This document shows positions 53,054 through 62,010 of a DNA stretch of 64,000 nt, one piece after another. Source of the stretch: Anodontia alba (Eukaryota; Mollusca; Bivalvia; Lucinida; Lucinidae); the NCBI GenBank assembly GCA_964016985.1, contig OZ024825.1:1126501-1190500 (forward strand), read 5' to 3'. How positions within the stretch are numbered: position 1 is the stretch's first letter; each line of letters starts with the position of its first letter. The translations under genes were made by a program, and so were the position numbers. Under the pieces are notes generated by a model that made no database searches, had not been told where the DNA came from, and saw nothing but the letters and a program-made list of their open reading frames with translations.

Positions 53054-53527
53054 TTTCTATATGTGTTGTGATGCTAGCATTGTGGTCACCGTCTTCAACA
53101 GCTGCCCATTTTGCCTTCTGGTGTACTATTTGTGATTGAGAGTAGCATCGGGAACCAGGGTGAAGTTGGCCTGCTGTAAACATGCTTTAAACGCCCCCTC
53201 CCCCACCCCCGATGGTTTATTCTGCTAACCGTTCTAGGGCGGTGGTCCCGCAGTTAGTCTTACTCTTTGTTGCTTTGTGGTTTATTCTACGAGGCGATTT
53301 GTTTTGTGTTTTATGTCTTGTCTTGTGTTATTTTGTTCTTGTGTTTTTCAGTCCTTTTTGCACCGCGATTACCTCGCTTGGGGAATAGGGAGCTAGTCTT
53401 GGTGCTTTTCGTACATTTGTTCGATTTGCGTTTGTTTGTTTTTTCTGTTTCCTCTTCCTCTTGGTGTCTGGGAAGGGCTGTGGTTTGTGATTGTGGCACT
53501 CCCTGGACTTTTCTCTTACCGTTTTTT
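53054..53527 (+). repeat. Unit X, copy 7
   Basis: After a GATGCTAGCATTGTGGTCAC stretch, GAGAGTAGCATCGGGAACCA, GGGTGAAGTTGGCC starts a near full-length unit ending GGCACTCCCTGGACTTTTCT, CTTACCGTTTTTTA. Together with copy 6 and the Helitron-like element it forms one ~2.07-kb insertion into the RT relic; GTAT occurs at both edges (about 51452-51455 and 53529-53532), a possible 4-bp target duplication. Confidence 0.8.
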
Positions 53528-53885
53528 AGTATATAAATTCAGAATAATATATGCTTGCAATGATTTTAGCACTCAATTTCGTAAAATCATTCTTCGATAT
53601 CTAAAGATTTGTTGCAACATAAATGTAATTCGTCAGACTGCATGCATGGTGGCTAACCCAATCACGGTTAATAACTTTGCTTCGCTCTTTAATTGTACGC
53701 CGGCAGGTCAGGCCTAAGACTCTATGACAGCTCCGACCTAAAGACTTTTAAGTCTGCCGGTTGGTGCCTGATGCTCTGGCTCTGGTCGGACGCACCAGTC
53801 CTACTGTTGGTTTTATTATGCTTCAGCATGTCAGTTATTTCTTGCTGTCGAGTCCTCGTCGTTATTTAATCACCGTTATTTGGTC
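53528..53885 (+). pseudogene. Penelope-like RT relic, 3' end
   Basis: Continues the protein cut at 51455: VYKFRIIYACNDFSTQFRKI, ILRYLKICCNINVIRQTACM, VANPITVNNFASLFNCTPAG, QA, then stop and decayed sequence. Collinear with the end of 43800-44402 (MRQTACLVVSPI, SLFNCTTA). Confidence 0.85.
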
Positions 53886-53893
53886 TTTTTTAT

Positions 53894-54088
53894 CGGCCTC
53901 CCAGTTCTGACGCAGAATATTTTACTAGCATAGAAAATACAATTGCACTATCTGTCGACAAAGGTATATCAGACATTATAATTACTGGTGATTTTAATTT
54001 AGATATATTAAATGAACGTACTGCAAGGAAGATCGAAACAATATGCAAATCAACCTCTTTTCACTTGCCTCACTTTTTAAATATGTAA
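53894..54088 (+). pseudogene. CR1-like endonuclease fragment
   Basis: Open for 64 codons: RPPSSDAEYFTSIENTIALS, VDKGISDIIITGDFNLDILN, ERTARKIETICKSTSFH, ending at TAA 54086-54088. It parallels the endonuclease of the element at 28133-29170 (YRPPNSAPAILTSIEDSI, ITGDFNLDIL) but is clearly a different, diverged family member, on the opposite strand. No other part of that element is nearby. Confidence 0.85.
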
Positions 54089-54199
54089 AAAAAATATAGT
54101 AGAGCGAGGTTTCCTAGGAAACTCTGGTCAAATGGATATTAGCATAATATTTGATATTGTGCACTTTATCTCGGACCTATTTAAACAGGTTTGGCCTTT

Positions 54200-54605
54200 G
54201 TGTGGGCCGAATTTTTATGTGTTTCTGTGTTGGGAGTGGCTTCGGGACCCAGGGTGAAGTTAGCTGGCTGTGAGGGTGCTTTAAACCCCACGGTGGTTTG
54301 CTCTGCCGGCCGTTCTAAGGCTGTGGTCCCGGCGGTGTTAGTCTTACTCTTTGTTGCTTTGTGGTTTATTCTACGAGGCGATTTGTTGTATGTCTTTCCG
54401 TGTGTCATTTTGTTCTTGTGTTTTTCAGTCCTTTTAGTATTGCGATTACCTCGCTTGGGGAAGAGAGAGCTAATCTTAGTGCTTTTTGTACGTTTGTTCG
54501 GTTTGTGCTTGTTTAGATTTGTTGGTTTCCTCTTCCTCTTGGGGTCTGGGAGGGGCTGCGGTTTGTGATTGTGGCACTCCCTGGGCTTTTCTCTTACATT
54601 TTTTT
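54200..54605 (+). repeat. Unit X, copy 8
   Basis: GTGTTGGGAGTGGCTTCGGG, ACCCAGGGTGAAGTTAGCTG through GCGATTACCTCGCTTGGGGA to GGCACTCCCTGGGCTTTTCT, CTTACATTTTTTT. The minus strand here is open for 160 codons (54181-54663), Lys/Arg-rich (REKPRECHNHKPQPLPDPKR, KRKPTNLNKHKPNKRTKSTK), and shorter versions are open in other copies, but the plus strand is also open for 125 codons; both probably reflect base composition. Confidence 0.85.
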
Positions 54606-54965
54606 TATCTGGTCCGTGACTTTGCATTCCTGGTGAAAAAAAGAAAAAGAAAAAAAAATGCACAAAATGCTTGAGCTCGTTTCATAGGTAACACCTATTT
54701 ATTTCATATTTTTTCATATTATTTTGTTTAAATTGATAGTTAATTTGCAGTTGCAGTTCCTCTCCGTTCGTCCGTTCTATCTTCATTTGTCCATTCTACC
54801 CTTAGTTTGTCCACCGTTTGTCTGTTCTATCTTCGTTTGTCCGTTCTATCTTCATTTGTCATTTTTGTTTATTGAAAAAAAATAATTAAATAAATAAATA
54901 AATGTCACGAAAAACTGTCTCTTTGAAAAATGCATTCGCAGTTTTGTTTTGTCTCATTTGATTTA
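54606..54965. repeat. TTCGTCCGTTCTATCTTCAT repeat stretch
   Basis: About 54745-54870 holds degenerate copies of TTCGTCCGTTCTATCTTCAT, TTGTCC. The same motif pattern follows unit X material at 58200-58340 and precedes nothing but T-runs at 59080-59380, so it is part of, or frequently adjoins, unit X. Confidence 0.6.
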
Positions 54966-54967
54966 TT

Positions 54968-55922
54968 ATGCCCCCATCTTCGAAGAAGTTGGAGGGGCAT
55001 ATTGCTTCTGGGGCGTTCGTCCGTTCGTTTGATCGTCCGTCCTTCCGTCCGTCCGTCCGTTCGTCACGCTTTTTGATGCATAGCATAACTCTAGAACCAT
55101 GCATACTACTGTTTTGAAATTTCTCATGAAAAAATAGCTGACACATGTTTCTTTCTTGACAGGATTATGCCCCTTTCCTGTGCTATGGCCCTTTTAAAAA
55201 ATAGGTTGCAATCTTGTCAGCAAAATATCTCAAACTGTGTTAAAGATAGAGTTTTGAAACTTTATGAATAGACTGGTACTGATGAGAAGACGATCAGATT
55301 AACTTTTGAGTAGATTTTGAAAAATACTTTTTGATTTATGGCCATTTGTAATTTTGGGTATTTTTACATTTTCAGCAAAATATCTCAAAAACTGTTAGAG
55401 CTAGAGCCTTGAAACTTGGTGAATGGATTTGTAGTGTTAAGTAGATGACCCGATTAACTTTGTAATAATTTCTGAAAAATAGTTCATGAGTTATGACCCT
55501 TTGTAATTTTGCGTATTTTTACATTGTCAGCAATATCTCAAAAACTTTTGGAGCTAGAGCCTTGAAACTTGATAAATAGACTGGTAGTGATGAGGAGACA
55601 ACCTGATTAACTTTTGAATAAATTTTGAAAATTTCTTCTTGAGTTATTACCCTTTGTAATTTTGGGCATTTTTATCTTGTCAGCAAAATATCTAAAAAAC
55701 TGTTAGAGTTAGAGACCTGAAACTTGGCGAATTGACTGGTAATGGTGAGGAGATGACCTGATTAACTTTAATGTAAATTCAAATTCTGAAAAATATTTCA
55801 TGAGTAATGGCCCTTTGTATATTTGGGCATGCTTCCCTTGTCAGCAGAAATTCTCAGAAGCTGTTAAAGCTTGAGCCTTGAAACTTGAAGAATAGATTGG
55901 TAGTGAGGAGTAAATGACCTGA
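54968..55922 (+). mobile_element. Helitron-like/tandem-repeat element, second family, part 1
   Basis: Head hairpin TATGCCCCCATCTTCGAAGA, AGTTGGAGGGGCATA, a (CCGT)n stretch, then five or so ~155-bp repeats containing TTGTCAGCAAAATATCTCAA, AAACTGTTAGAGCTAGAGCC, TTGAAACTTGG and GACCTGATTAACTTT. Same architecture as 23985 but unrelated repeat sequence. It ends where part 2 begins, in the middle of the GACCTGATTA phrase. The minus-strand frame 54886-55146 is a shadow. Confidence 0.55.
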
Positions 55923-56600
55923 TTATGCCCCAATTTCAAATGAAATTTTGATGGGGCATATTATTTTGCCTTCGTTTGTCCATCCGTCTGTTTGTCCGTT
56001 GGTCACTCTTTTTGGTGCATGCCATATCTTAAGAACTCTGCATGCGAGGGTTTTGAAATTTTATATATGGGTTCTCAATGAAAAAATAGCTGACCTGTAT
56101 TTTTGTTCTTGTCCGGCATATTTGAGTTATGCCCCTTTGAAAATTGAAAAAATCCGAATAAAATCTTATGAGTCTCAAAAAATACTTAAGCTAGGGTCTT
56201 GAAATATTATATGTTGATTGGGGATGATATGGAGATTACTTGATTTGATTTTTAGGGAATTCCATGAAAAAATTGACGTAGTTATGGCACTTTGTAATTC
56301 TAGGCATTTTAACCTTGTCAGCAAGATATCTCAAAACGTATTTAAGCCAGAGCCATGATATTTGGTATAATGATTGGGATTGAGGAGGAGATCACCTGAT
56401 TAATTTATTAAATGACATGTTGTTGGCCCTTTGCAATATTTGGCCATGTATTGTTGTTGCTTTACTGTGTAAAGCATATGTTTAGAACCATGTATGCTAA
56501 TGTTTTGAAATTTCATATATTGATTCCTCATGAAAAAAATAGGTGACCCGTATTTTTTTTTATCCAAATTATTTCCCATTTAAGAGTTATTTCCCTTTTG
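55922..56600 (+). mobile_element. Helitron-like/tandem-repeat element, second family, part 2
   Basis: A new head hairpin TATGCCCCAATTTCAAATGA, AATTTTGATGGGGCATA and a TTTGTCCATCCGTCTG stretch, followed by similar repeats (TTGTCAGCAAGATATCTCAA, GATCACCTGATTAATTT). It looks like a related element inserted into, or fused to, part 1. 3' end not identified. Confidence 0.5.
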
Positions 56601-56604
56601 ATAA

Positions 56605-57510
56605 AATAACATTGAAATCTCGTATATTTTTTTTTACTGTTGTTACCGTCATGGGCAAACAGTGTTGGAGTAAAGCAGTGTTAGAGTCAGGCAATTGGGG
56701 GCATAGTGTTTTACAAACACCAGCTCTAGTTCTATCTTTATAAGTACTTAAATATTCCATGTTTTTGCTGAAACATCCATACATCGTTGATTTTGTATCT
56801 ATAGTTATAGCTATAGCGTATCCAAATGGTATTGCGAGTTGTTTAAAGCAATACTCAGTTTTACTGCGTATGTGAACACCAAAGAGTCATGTAACTACCG
56901 ATATCCATGTAGACTGATAAGAACAAATTGATCTGGACATACACTGTCTGCTCCTTGTTTGCTCTTGGTGAGCTACCTGTGCCTTTCCGGTGAATATTCT
57001 TCATAGTCTCACTTGGTTTATAACTGATATTGACTCCTGCAGCGATTAAATCCAGTACAATGATACTCAGTTATTTAACTGGTTTCTGGTCAGCGTTTAA
57101 ACATATTCTTAAGAAGAATTCACGATACACCTTCAAGGGAGACAGCTCAGCGAATATTGTTTGCCTAACTTTTGAAAAGATGTCTTCCTTAGAAAGTAAT
57201 CCATTTTTCAGTGGCGTTTATTCCAATAAATGCATCTAAACTACAAGGTTACAGTTTGCAAAGGTAGGGTATGTCCGGGGACAGCAGGATCAGGGATAAT
57301 TGCATCTGTGGCAATTATTAGAATCTAAATTACAAGGCACGGTACTTGCTTGGTTAACATTTTTAAATCATTATTGTCTCTGAGCATTATCCGAAAAATT
57401 GACTGCCAATCATCGTTGCTACCTTCTAATTGGATGTCGAAACAAAACACATGTTTTGGCTGAGAGTACAGAATTAGCTACAGCTGTGTTAAAGCAAATA
57501 TTTTGTATGC
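56605..57510. other. Non-coding, one degenerate fold-back
   Basis: 57115-57200 holds CAAGGGAGACAGCTCAGCGA-type sequence of the 15.2-kb class. No gene recognised. Confidence 0.45.
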
Positions 57511-57514
57511 AGCC

Positions 57515-57732
57515 TCATCGCAAAAACATACCTAAACAATTTTGACCCCTTAAACCCAATTTTTATATAGTAAAACTGGGGTTTACAGTGGTATACATTA
57601 TTTGTTTTTCTTTCTGCTCAAAAATGTAGATTGATGGTACTCAGTAGAACCGCCTTGGTAAGGCAGTTCTAACGAGTACCCACAATCTATGTTTAGAGCA
57701 GAAATATAAAAAAAAAAATATCTGAAAACTTC
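57515..57732 (-). mobile_element. Family A MITE, copy 16, 3'-truncated
   Basis: Reverse orientation from CATCGCAAAAACATACCTA through the central palindrome (GAACCGCCTTGGTAAGGCAG) to AAATATCTGAAAACTTCC, where the terminal ~40 bp are replaced by the GC-rich fold-back at 57745. Confidence 0.85.
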
Positions 57733-57744
57733 CCCGGTGGTCCC

Positions 57745-57892
57745 GGCGCGCCATCGCATATCCCCGTGCCAGCGCCATCGCATATCTCACAGGTAATAGC
57801 CCGATGGATGAGGACTGGAGGAACGCATTCGGAATTTTGATGTGTAGGGAGATATATGCGATGGCGCTGGCGCGGGGATATGCGATGCGACT
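57745..57892. mobile_element. GC-rich fold-back with ATCGCATATCCCC arms
   Basis: GCCATCGCATATCCCCGTGC, CAGCGCCATCGCATATCTC on the left and GAGATATATGCGATGGCGCT, GGCGCGGGGATATGCGATGC on the right are inverted repeats of about 40 bp around a ~60-bp loop. Each arm itself contains GCCATCGCATAT twice. It sits exactly between a truncated family-A MITE and a truncated unit X. Confidence 0.75.
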
Positions 57893-58060
57893 TGCTCTAG
57901 TTTTGTTGTTGTGTTTTGCAGTCCTTTGAGCATTGGGATTACCTCGCTAGAGGAAGAGAGAACTAATCCGAGTGTTTTTCGTACATTTGTTCGATTCAAG
58001 CTTGTTTGGTTTTGTTTGTTTTCTCTTCCTCTTGGTGTCTGGGAAGGACTGCTTGAACCC
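57893..58060 (+). repeat. Unit X fragment
   Basis: TTGTTGTTGTGTTTTGCAGT, CCTTTGAGCATTGGGATTAC, CTCGCTAGAGGAAGAGAG to GTGTCTGGGAAGGACTGC; middle part of unit X only. Confidence 0.75.
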
Positions 58061-58199
58061 TTCCCGCCCAAAACTCAAACTAACGAATCCCTGTGGCCTT
58101 TAAACATTGTTTTTCGTACCAGATCAGTGGTATACGTGCAGATCATTACAATCATCTCGCCACACACGCTTATTAACGGCCAAGTTTATATTTTGCATT

Positions 58200-58620
58200 A
58201 GGTTGATAGTATATTGCAGTTGCCATTCCTTTTCGTTCGTCCGTTCTTACGTCGTTTGTCTGTTTTGTCTTCATTTGTCCCTTCTATCTTTGTTTACATG
58301 TTCTGTCTTCGTTTGTTTGTTCTGTATATGGTCGTTCTAGTCCCGATGTTGCTCTTGCCCTGTGTAGCTCTGTGGTTAAGTCTACCAGACGTTTTATATT
58401 AAGTCTTTACTTGCGTTTTGTCCTTGTGGTTTTCAGTTCTTTTTTCAAGATGATCACCTCGCTTGTGGAAGCTGGTCTATGTGCGTTGCGTGCGTTTGTT
58501 TGTTTTGCGCTTGTTGGTTTGAGTCTATGTCTTCTTCCACTTGGTGTCTGAGATTGTCTGCGACTTTTCGCTTTGATGCATTGCTGAGTTGGGAGCCTTT
58601 ATGCGAACCGCATTTTTTAT
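58200..58620 (+). repeat. CGTTTGTCTGTTTTGTCTTC repeats and a diverged unit X
   Basis: 58205-58335 is the TTCGTCCGTTCT-type repeat; 58335-58600 (GTCCCGATGTTGCTCTTGCC, AGATGATCACCTCGCTTGTG, CTTCCACTTGGTGTCTGAG) is a strongly diverged unit X. It ends with GCTTTGATGCATTGCTGAGT, TGGGAGCC, the outer end of the next unit. Confidence 0.55.
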
Positions 58621-58827
58621 GTATTTCTGTATTAAGAGTAACATCGGGACCCAGGATGAAGTTGGCTAGCTGTAAAAGTGCTTTGGGCTCTCGGTGGTTT
58701 ATCCTGCTGGCCGTTGTGGGGCGATGGTTCCGGTGTTAGTCTTACTCTTTGTTGCTTTGTGGTTTATTCTACGGAGCGATTTGTTTTATGTCCTACCTTG
58801 TGTTTTGTTCTTGTGTTCTTGTGTTTT

Positions 58828-58876
<49 letters not shown>

Positions 58877-59080
58877 CCTTTTAGCATTGCGATTACCTCG
58901 CTTGGGGAAGAGAGAGCTAATCTTAGTGCTTCTCGTACGTTTGTTCTGTTTGCGCTTTTGTCTGTTTCCTTTTTCTCTTGGTGTCTGGAAAGGGCTGCGG
59001 TTTGTGATTGTGGCATTCCCTGAACTTTTCTCTTACCCTTTTTTTGTGATTGTGGCATTTCCTGGACTTTTCGTTTTAAG
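58600..59080 (+). repeat. Unit X, copy 9, with poly-T and duplicated terminus
   Basis: GAGCCTTTATGCGAACCGC, GAGTAACATCGGGACCCAGG through GATTACCTCGCTTGGGGAAG to GTGGCATTCCCTGAACTTTT, CTCTTACC. A 44-T run (58830-58873) has expanded inside the GTTTTTCAGTCC phrase. The terminal motif is duplicated (GTGATTGTGGCATTTCCTGG, ~59046). Confidence 0.85.
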
Positions 59081-59275
59081 TTTTATTTGTTCCTTCTGTC
59101 TTCTTTTATCCATTCTATCTCCATTTGTTCGTTGTATCGGTTTACCGTCCTGACTCTGCTAGTTCGTTCTAACTTTTATTGTTCGTTCTATCTTCGATTG
59201 TACATTTTGATTTCCTTTCTGCGTTCCAATATAGCTTGACCGTTCCATCTTTGTTTGTCAGTTCTATTTTCTTTT

Positions 59276-59306
<31 letters not shown>

Positions 59307-59400
59307 GTACTATCTTTGTTTGTCCGGTCTGTCTCTGTTTTTCCCTCTGGCTACGTTTGTTCATACTATATTTGACAAAGTGCTGTTTTGTATAGTTGTT
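59080..59400. repeat. TTCGTTCTATCTTCGATTG-type repeats and poly-T
   Basis: Degenerate copies of the 54.75-kb motif, interrupted by a 29-T run at 59278-59306. Confidence 0.55.
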
Positions 59401-59680
59401 TCATGTAACTAAACCCTAATATCCGGTGCCTTTGGAGTGTTGTGTTTCGTGACTGTTGTCTTTCCTGGGTATGTTTATATTGAATTTTCATTTACACGTA
59501 AACCGCTACCTGGTTTTATATTTTGATTTAACCATAAGATTCTATAGTAATGCGATATTTTGCCATATTTGTCCCAAGTACTCGAATACCTTAACACCTT
59601 GCCGTATTTGTCCGTAAGTTTGAACAAATTCATTTTACTACATGTTCCTGTGTCCAAAAGAACAACAGCAGGTGGCTGGG
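59400..59680. other. Non-coding, nothing firmly recognised
   Basis: 59405-59470 resembles 44545-44600. Nothing else. Confidence 0.4.
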
Positions 59681-59681
59681 T

Positions 59682-59748
59682 GGCACAAATGTGTAGATCT
59701 GATCAGACGGTACATTTTTTATGCCTGAGCTGTGTCTACAATGTTTGC
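59682..59748. repeat. Degenerate family C hairpin, copy 12
   Basis: GCACAAATGTGTAGATCTGA, TCAGACGG and GCTGTGTCTACAATGTTTGC; arms recognisable but inner stem lost. Confidence 0.5.
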
Positions 59749-59869
59749 TAGATCCTGTTTGGCCAACTATTTACAACAGGTCCAAGTCGTCATTCAGTTT
59801 ATGGCGCACCCCAGCCTCGTGCACTTAGAGAGGACAGAAAAGTTTTAATTATGATTGGTTTAACCTTTT

Positions 59870-60065
59870 CAGCCCGGCATACCAAACCAGATACCTTTGC
59901 AAACAGTGAAGATTGAGATGAGATGGCTCCAAATGGGCCATCTCATCAGGATCTAAACTGTTTGCCAATTGGTTTGAGATTATACTAAAAAAACTATTTT
60001 AATCAATGGACTTGTTCAAATTAAGGGACTGAAGAGTCCATTTCAGAAACGCATGATTAAAGGTC
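59870..60065. mobile_element. Family C element, copy 13
   Basis: Hairpin at 59899-59966 (GCAAACAGTGAAGATTGAGA, GATGGCTCC and GGGCCATCTCATCAGGATCT, AAACTGTTTGCC). Outer right arm ATCAATGGACTTGTTCAAAT, GAAGAGTCCATTTCAGAAAC, GCATGATTAAAGG mirrors the left outer arm of 2283-2510. Confidence 0.65.
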
Positions 60066-60069
60066 AACC

Positions 60070-60685
60070 AACAGGTAGGTTTTGTTTAGCTGAACATTAG
60101 TATCGGACTAGATCAAATATACTCATTTGGATTAACTTTTACCATAACTGAAAACGTTATTATATATCATCATTAAATTTAATAACCAGTTAACCCATCT
60201 ATTTCTATCTGTCGTCTTCACTGTCCCTTAATATGTCGCAAAGACACTAATAAATATATAAAATTATGCAATCCTCTAGCCATTTCGTGACATTCTCCAA
60301 TTTCCATTAAAAGATTTACTTACGTAGTAATACGCTCAAGGATAAAACAATTCATACAGAAACATTGATCGTGCGTGCCGAGCCGTGCGAAAAGGTGTTT
60401 TTGAGGTATAATATCTTCAGACTTTCTCAGTTGCCAGTTTTAGCAGGCGCGTTAGTCTCGGTTTATATACTCCACAGTATCTATTGATGATTATGTAGGA
60501 GAATACCAATGATCTTGATCGTACTGCACAGATGTGCATGCTGATCTGGAATTTTGATGTCTGTTTATTCTCCAAAGACACATTGCCATTGATATGAACT
60601 ATGTGTCTGCAGTTACGGAAATCCTCAGTCTGATAATATCAAGCGTCTAATGAAAAGAAGTTGACGTGAATACAATAATGGTAAA
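60070..60685. other. Non-coding, nothing recognised
   Basis: No gene or repeat identified. Confidence 0.5.
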
Positions 60686-60687
60686 AT

Positions 60688-60892
60688 GACCCGGGTCACA
60701 GCCTTTCCTACAATATTTCATATACGCCCAGCGAAGATAGATCAACTTGCTGCGCATCCGCACAATCTGATCAGAGTCTTCGCAGGGCACAATTTTGGTA
60801 GTCTAAAGCGTCTTCATGCAGATAACGAAATCTATGACCAGCCTGCACGTATGAGCACATACAATTATGAATGGAAATGCTGTGCCCCAGCT
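60688..60892. mobile_element. Family D MITE, copy 2
   Basis: ACCCGGGTCACAGCCTTTCC, TACAATATTTCATATACGCC and TATGAATGGAAATGCTGTGC, CCCAGCTC are the inverted ends; interior GCGCATCCGCACAATCTGAT, CAGAGTCTTCGC is typical of D. 205 bp, as copy 1. Confidence 0.78.
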
Positions 60893-61017
60893 CTTAATCA
60901 TACCAACTTACGCAAACAGTGAACCTCCCCATGAATATAATGGTTTGCGCTGGTGACCTGTACTGTGTCATAAAACTAGAATGTATCTCTTTTGTACTGG
61001 TCAATTACAGGAATCGT

Positions 61018-61049
<32 letters not shown>

Positions 61050-61076
61050 TTTTTTTTTTTTTGTTGTTGTTTTTTT
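61018..61076. repeat. Poly-T tract with interruptions
   Basis: About 28 T, G, 12 T, then GTTGTTG and seven T. Confidence 0.92.
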
Positions 61077-61079
61077 GAT

Positions 61080-62005
61080 GATGTACTGACTTTTTTGTCA
61101 CTGAAGGTAAGGAGAATCATAAAGTATAGGGCAAACTATTTGTTTTTGACCGTAACATTTTCTGTTTGTAATGCCCGCTATTGTAACGCATCGTCTGACT
61201 TTTCACAGTGGTTCATAGTGTCCATCTGGCAATTCACTTAGACATAAATGTTAAGTGTGCAAAGAGCTTTTGAAGGTTGTTGTCATCTGACATCTGACAT
61301 AAAAATTCCTAAACTTATGTCACGTTGGGATTCTATAATATTTGTGATTATATTCATACGGACATAAATAACTGTACTGAATGACAGCAATTTGAAACAA
61401 AGGATACTGCTCAAGTAACTAAAGAAAGCGTACATTTTTTTTTGTTTACCTGCCAAGAGACAGTATAATTATAGGAACATTTGCCAGTATACGGTGATCC
61501 TGTACCACTCCGGGGATTTTTGCAGATATACATTTTCTGAAAGCCTATACGTTAAAGTAATAAATGAAACATGTTAGCACTCTAACTGTTGGGATTTTAT
61601 CATTTTACGGCAAGTTAAATACGTTACCTACATGTAATTTTTAAGTCCAAGTTCAGAAGTTACCAAAAATTATAGCAATGGCGATAGAATCTAATAACGA
61701 GTTGCTTTTGGATTTCCAAGTTGACCAATTTGATAAAAAAAAAAGTCTAATGTAACGCAAGTTACATACCATATGTATATTTAGTAGTTGTGGTCATGGT
61801 ACCTAAGCCGTAATCCAAACTCATACGTAAATCCATAAACGAATGACGAATCAGAATGTTCAGACCAACAGACATGGACCCCAGAATAAAGGGTGTAATC
61901 AGGTGTCCGCGAATAGTAAGCATTACTTGGTAAGCAAGCTTCGCCTACCATGCCCATAGGCCTGAACGAAGGAAATATCGTTAGAAGCGCATGTCCGGGA
62001 TTTGG
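61080..62005. other. Non-coding, nothing recognised
   Basis: Downstream (minus strand) of the RT relic; may hold its 3' region. No domain or repeat recognised. Confidence 0.45.
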
Positions 62006-62010
62006 GAAGT

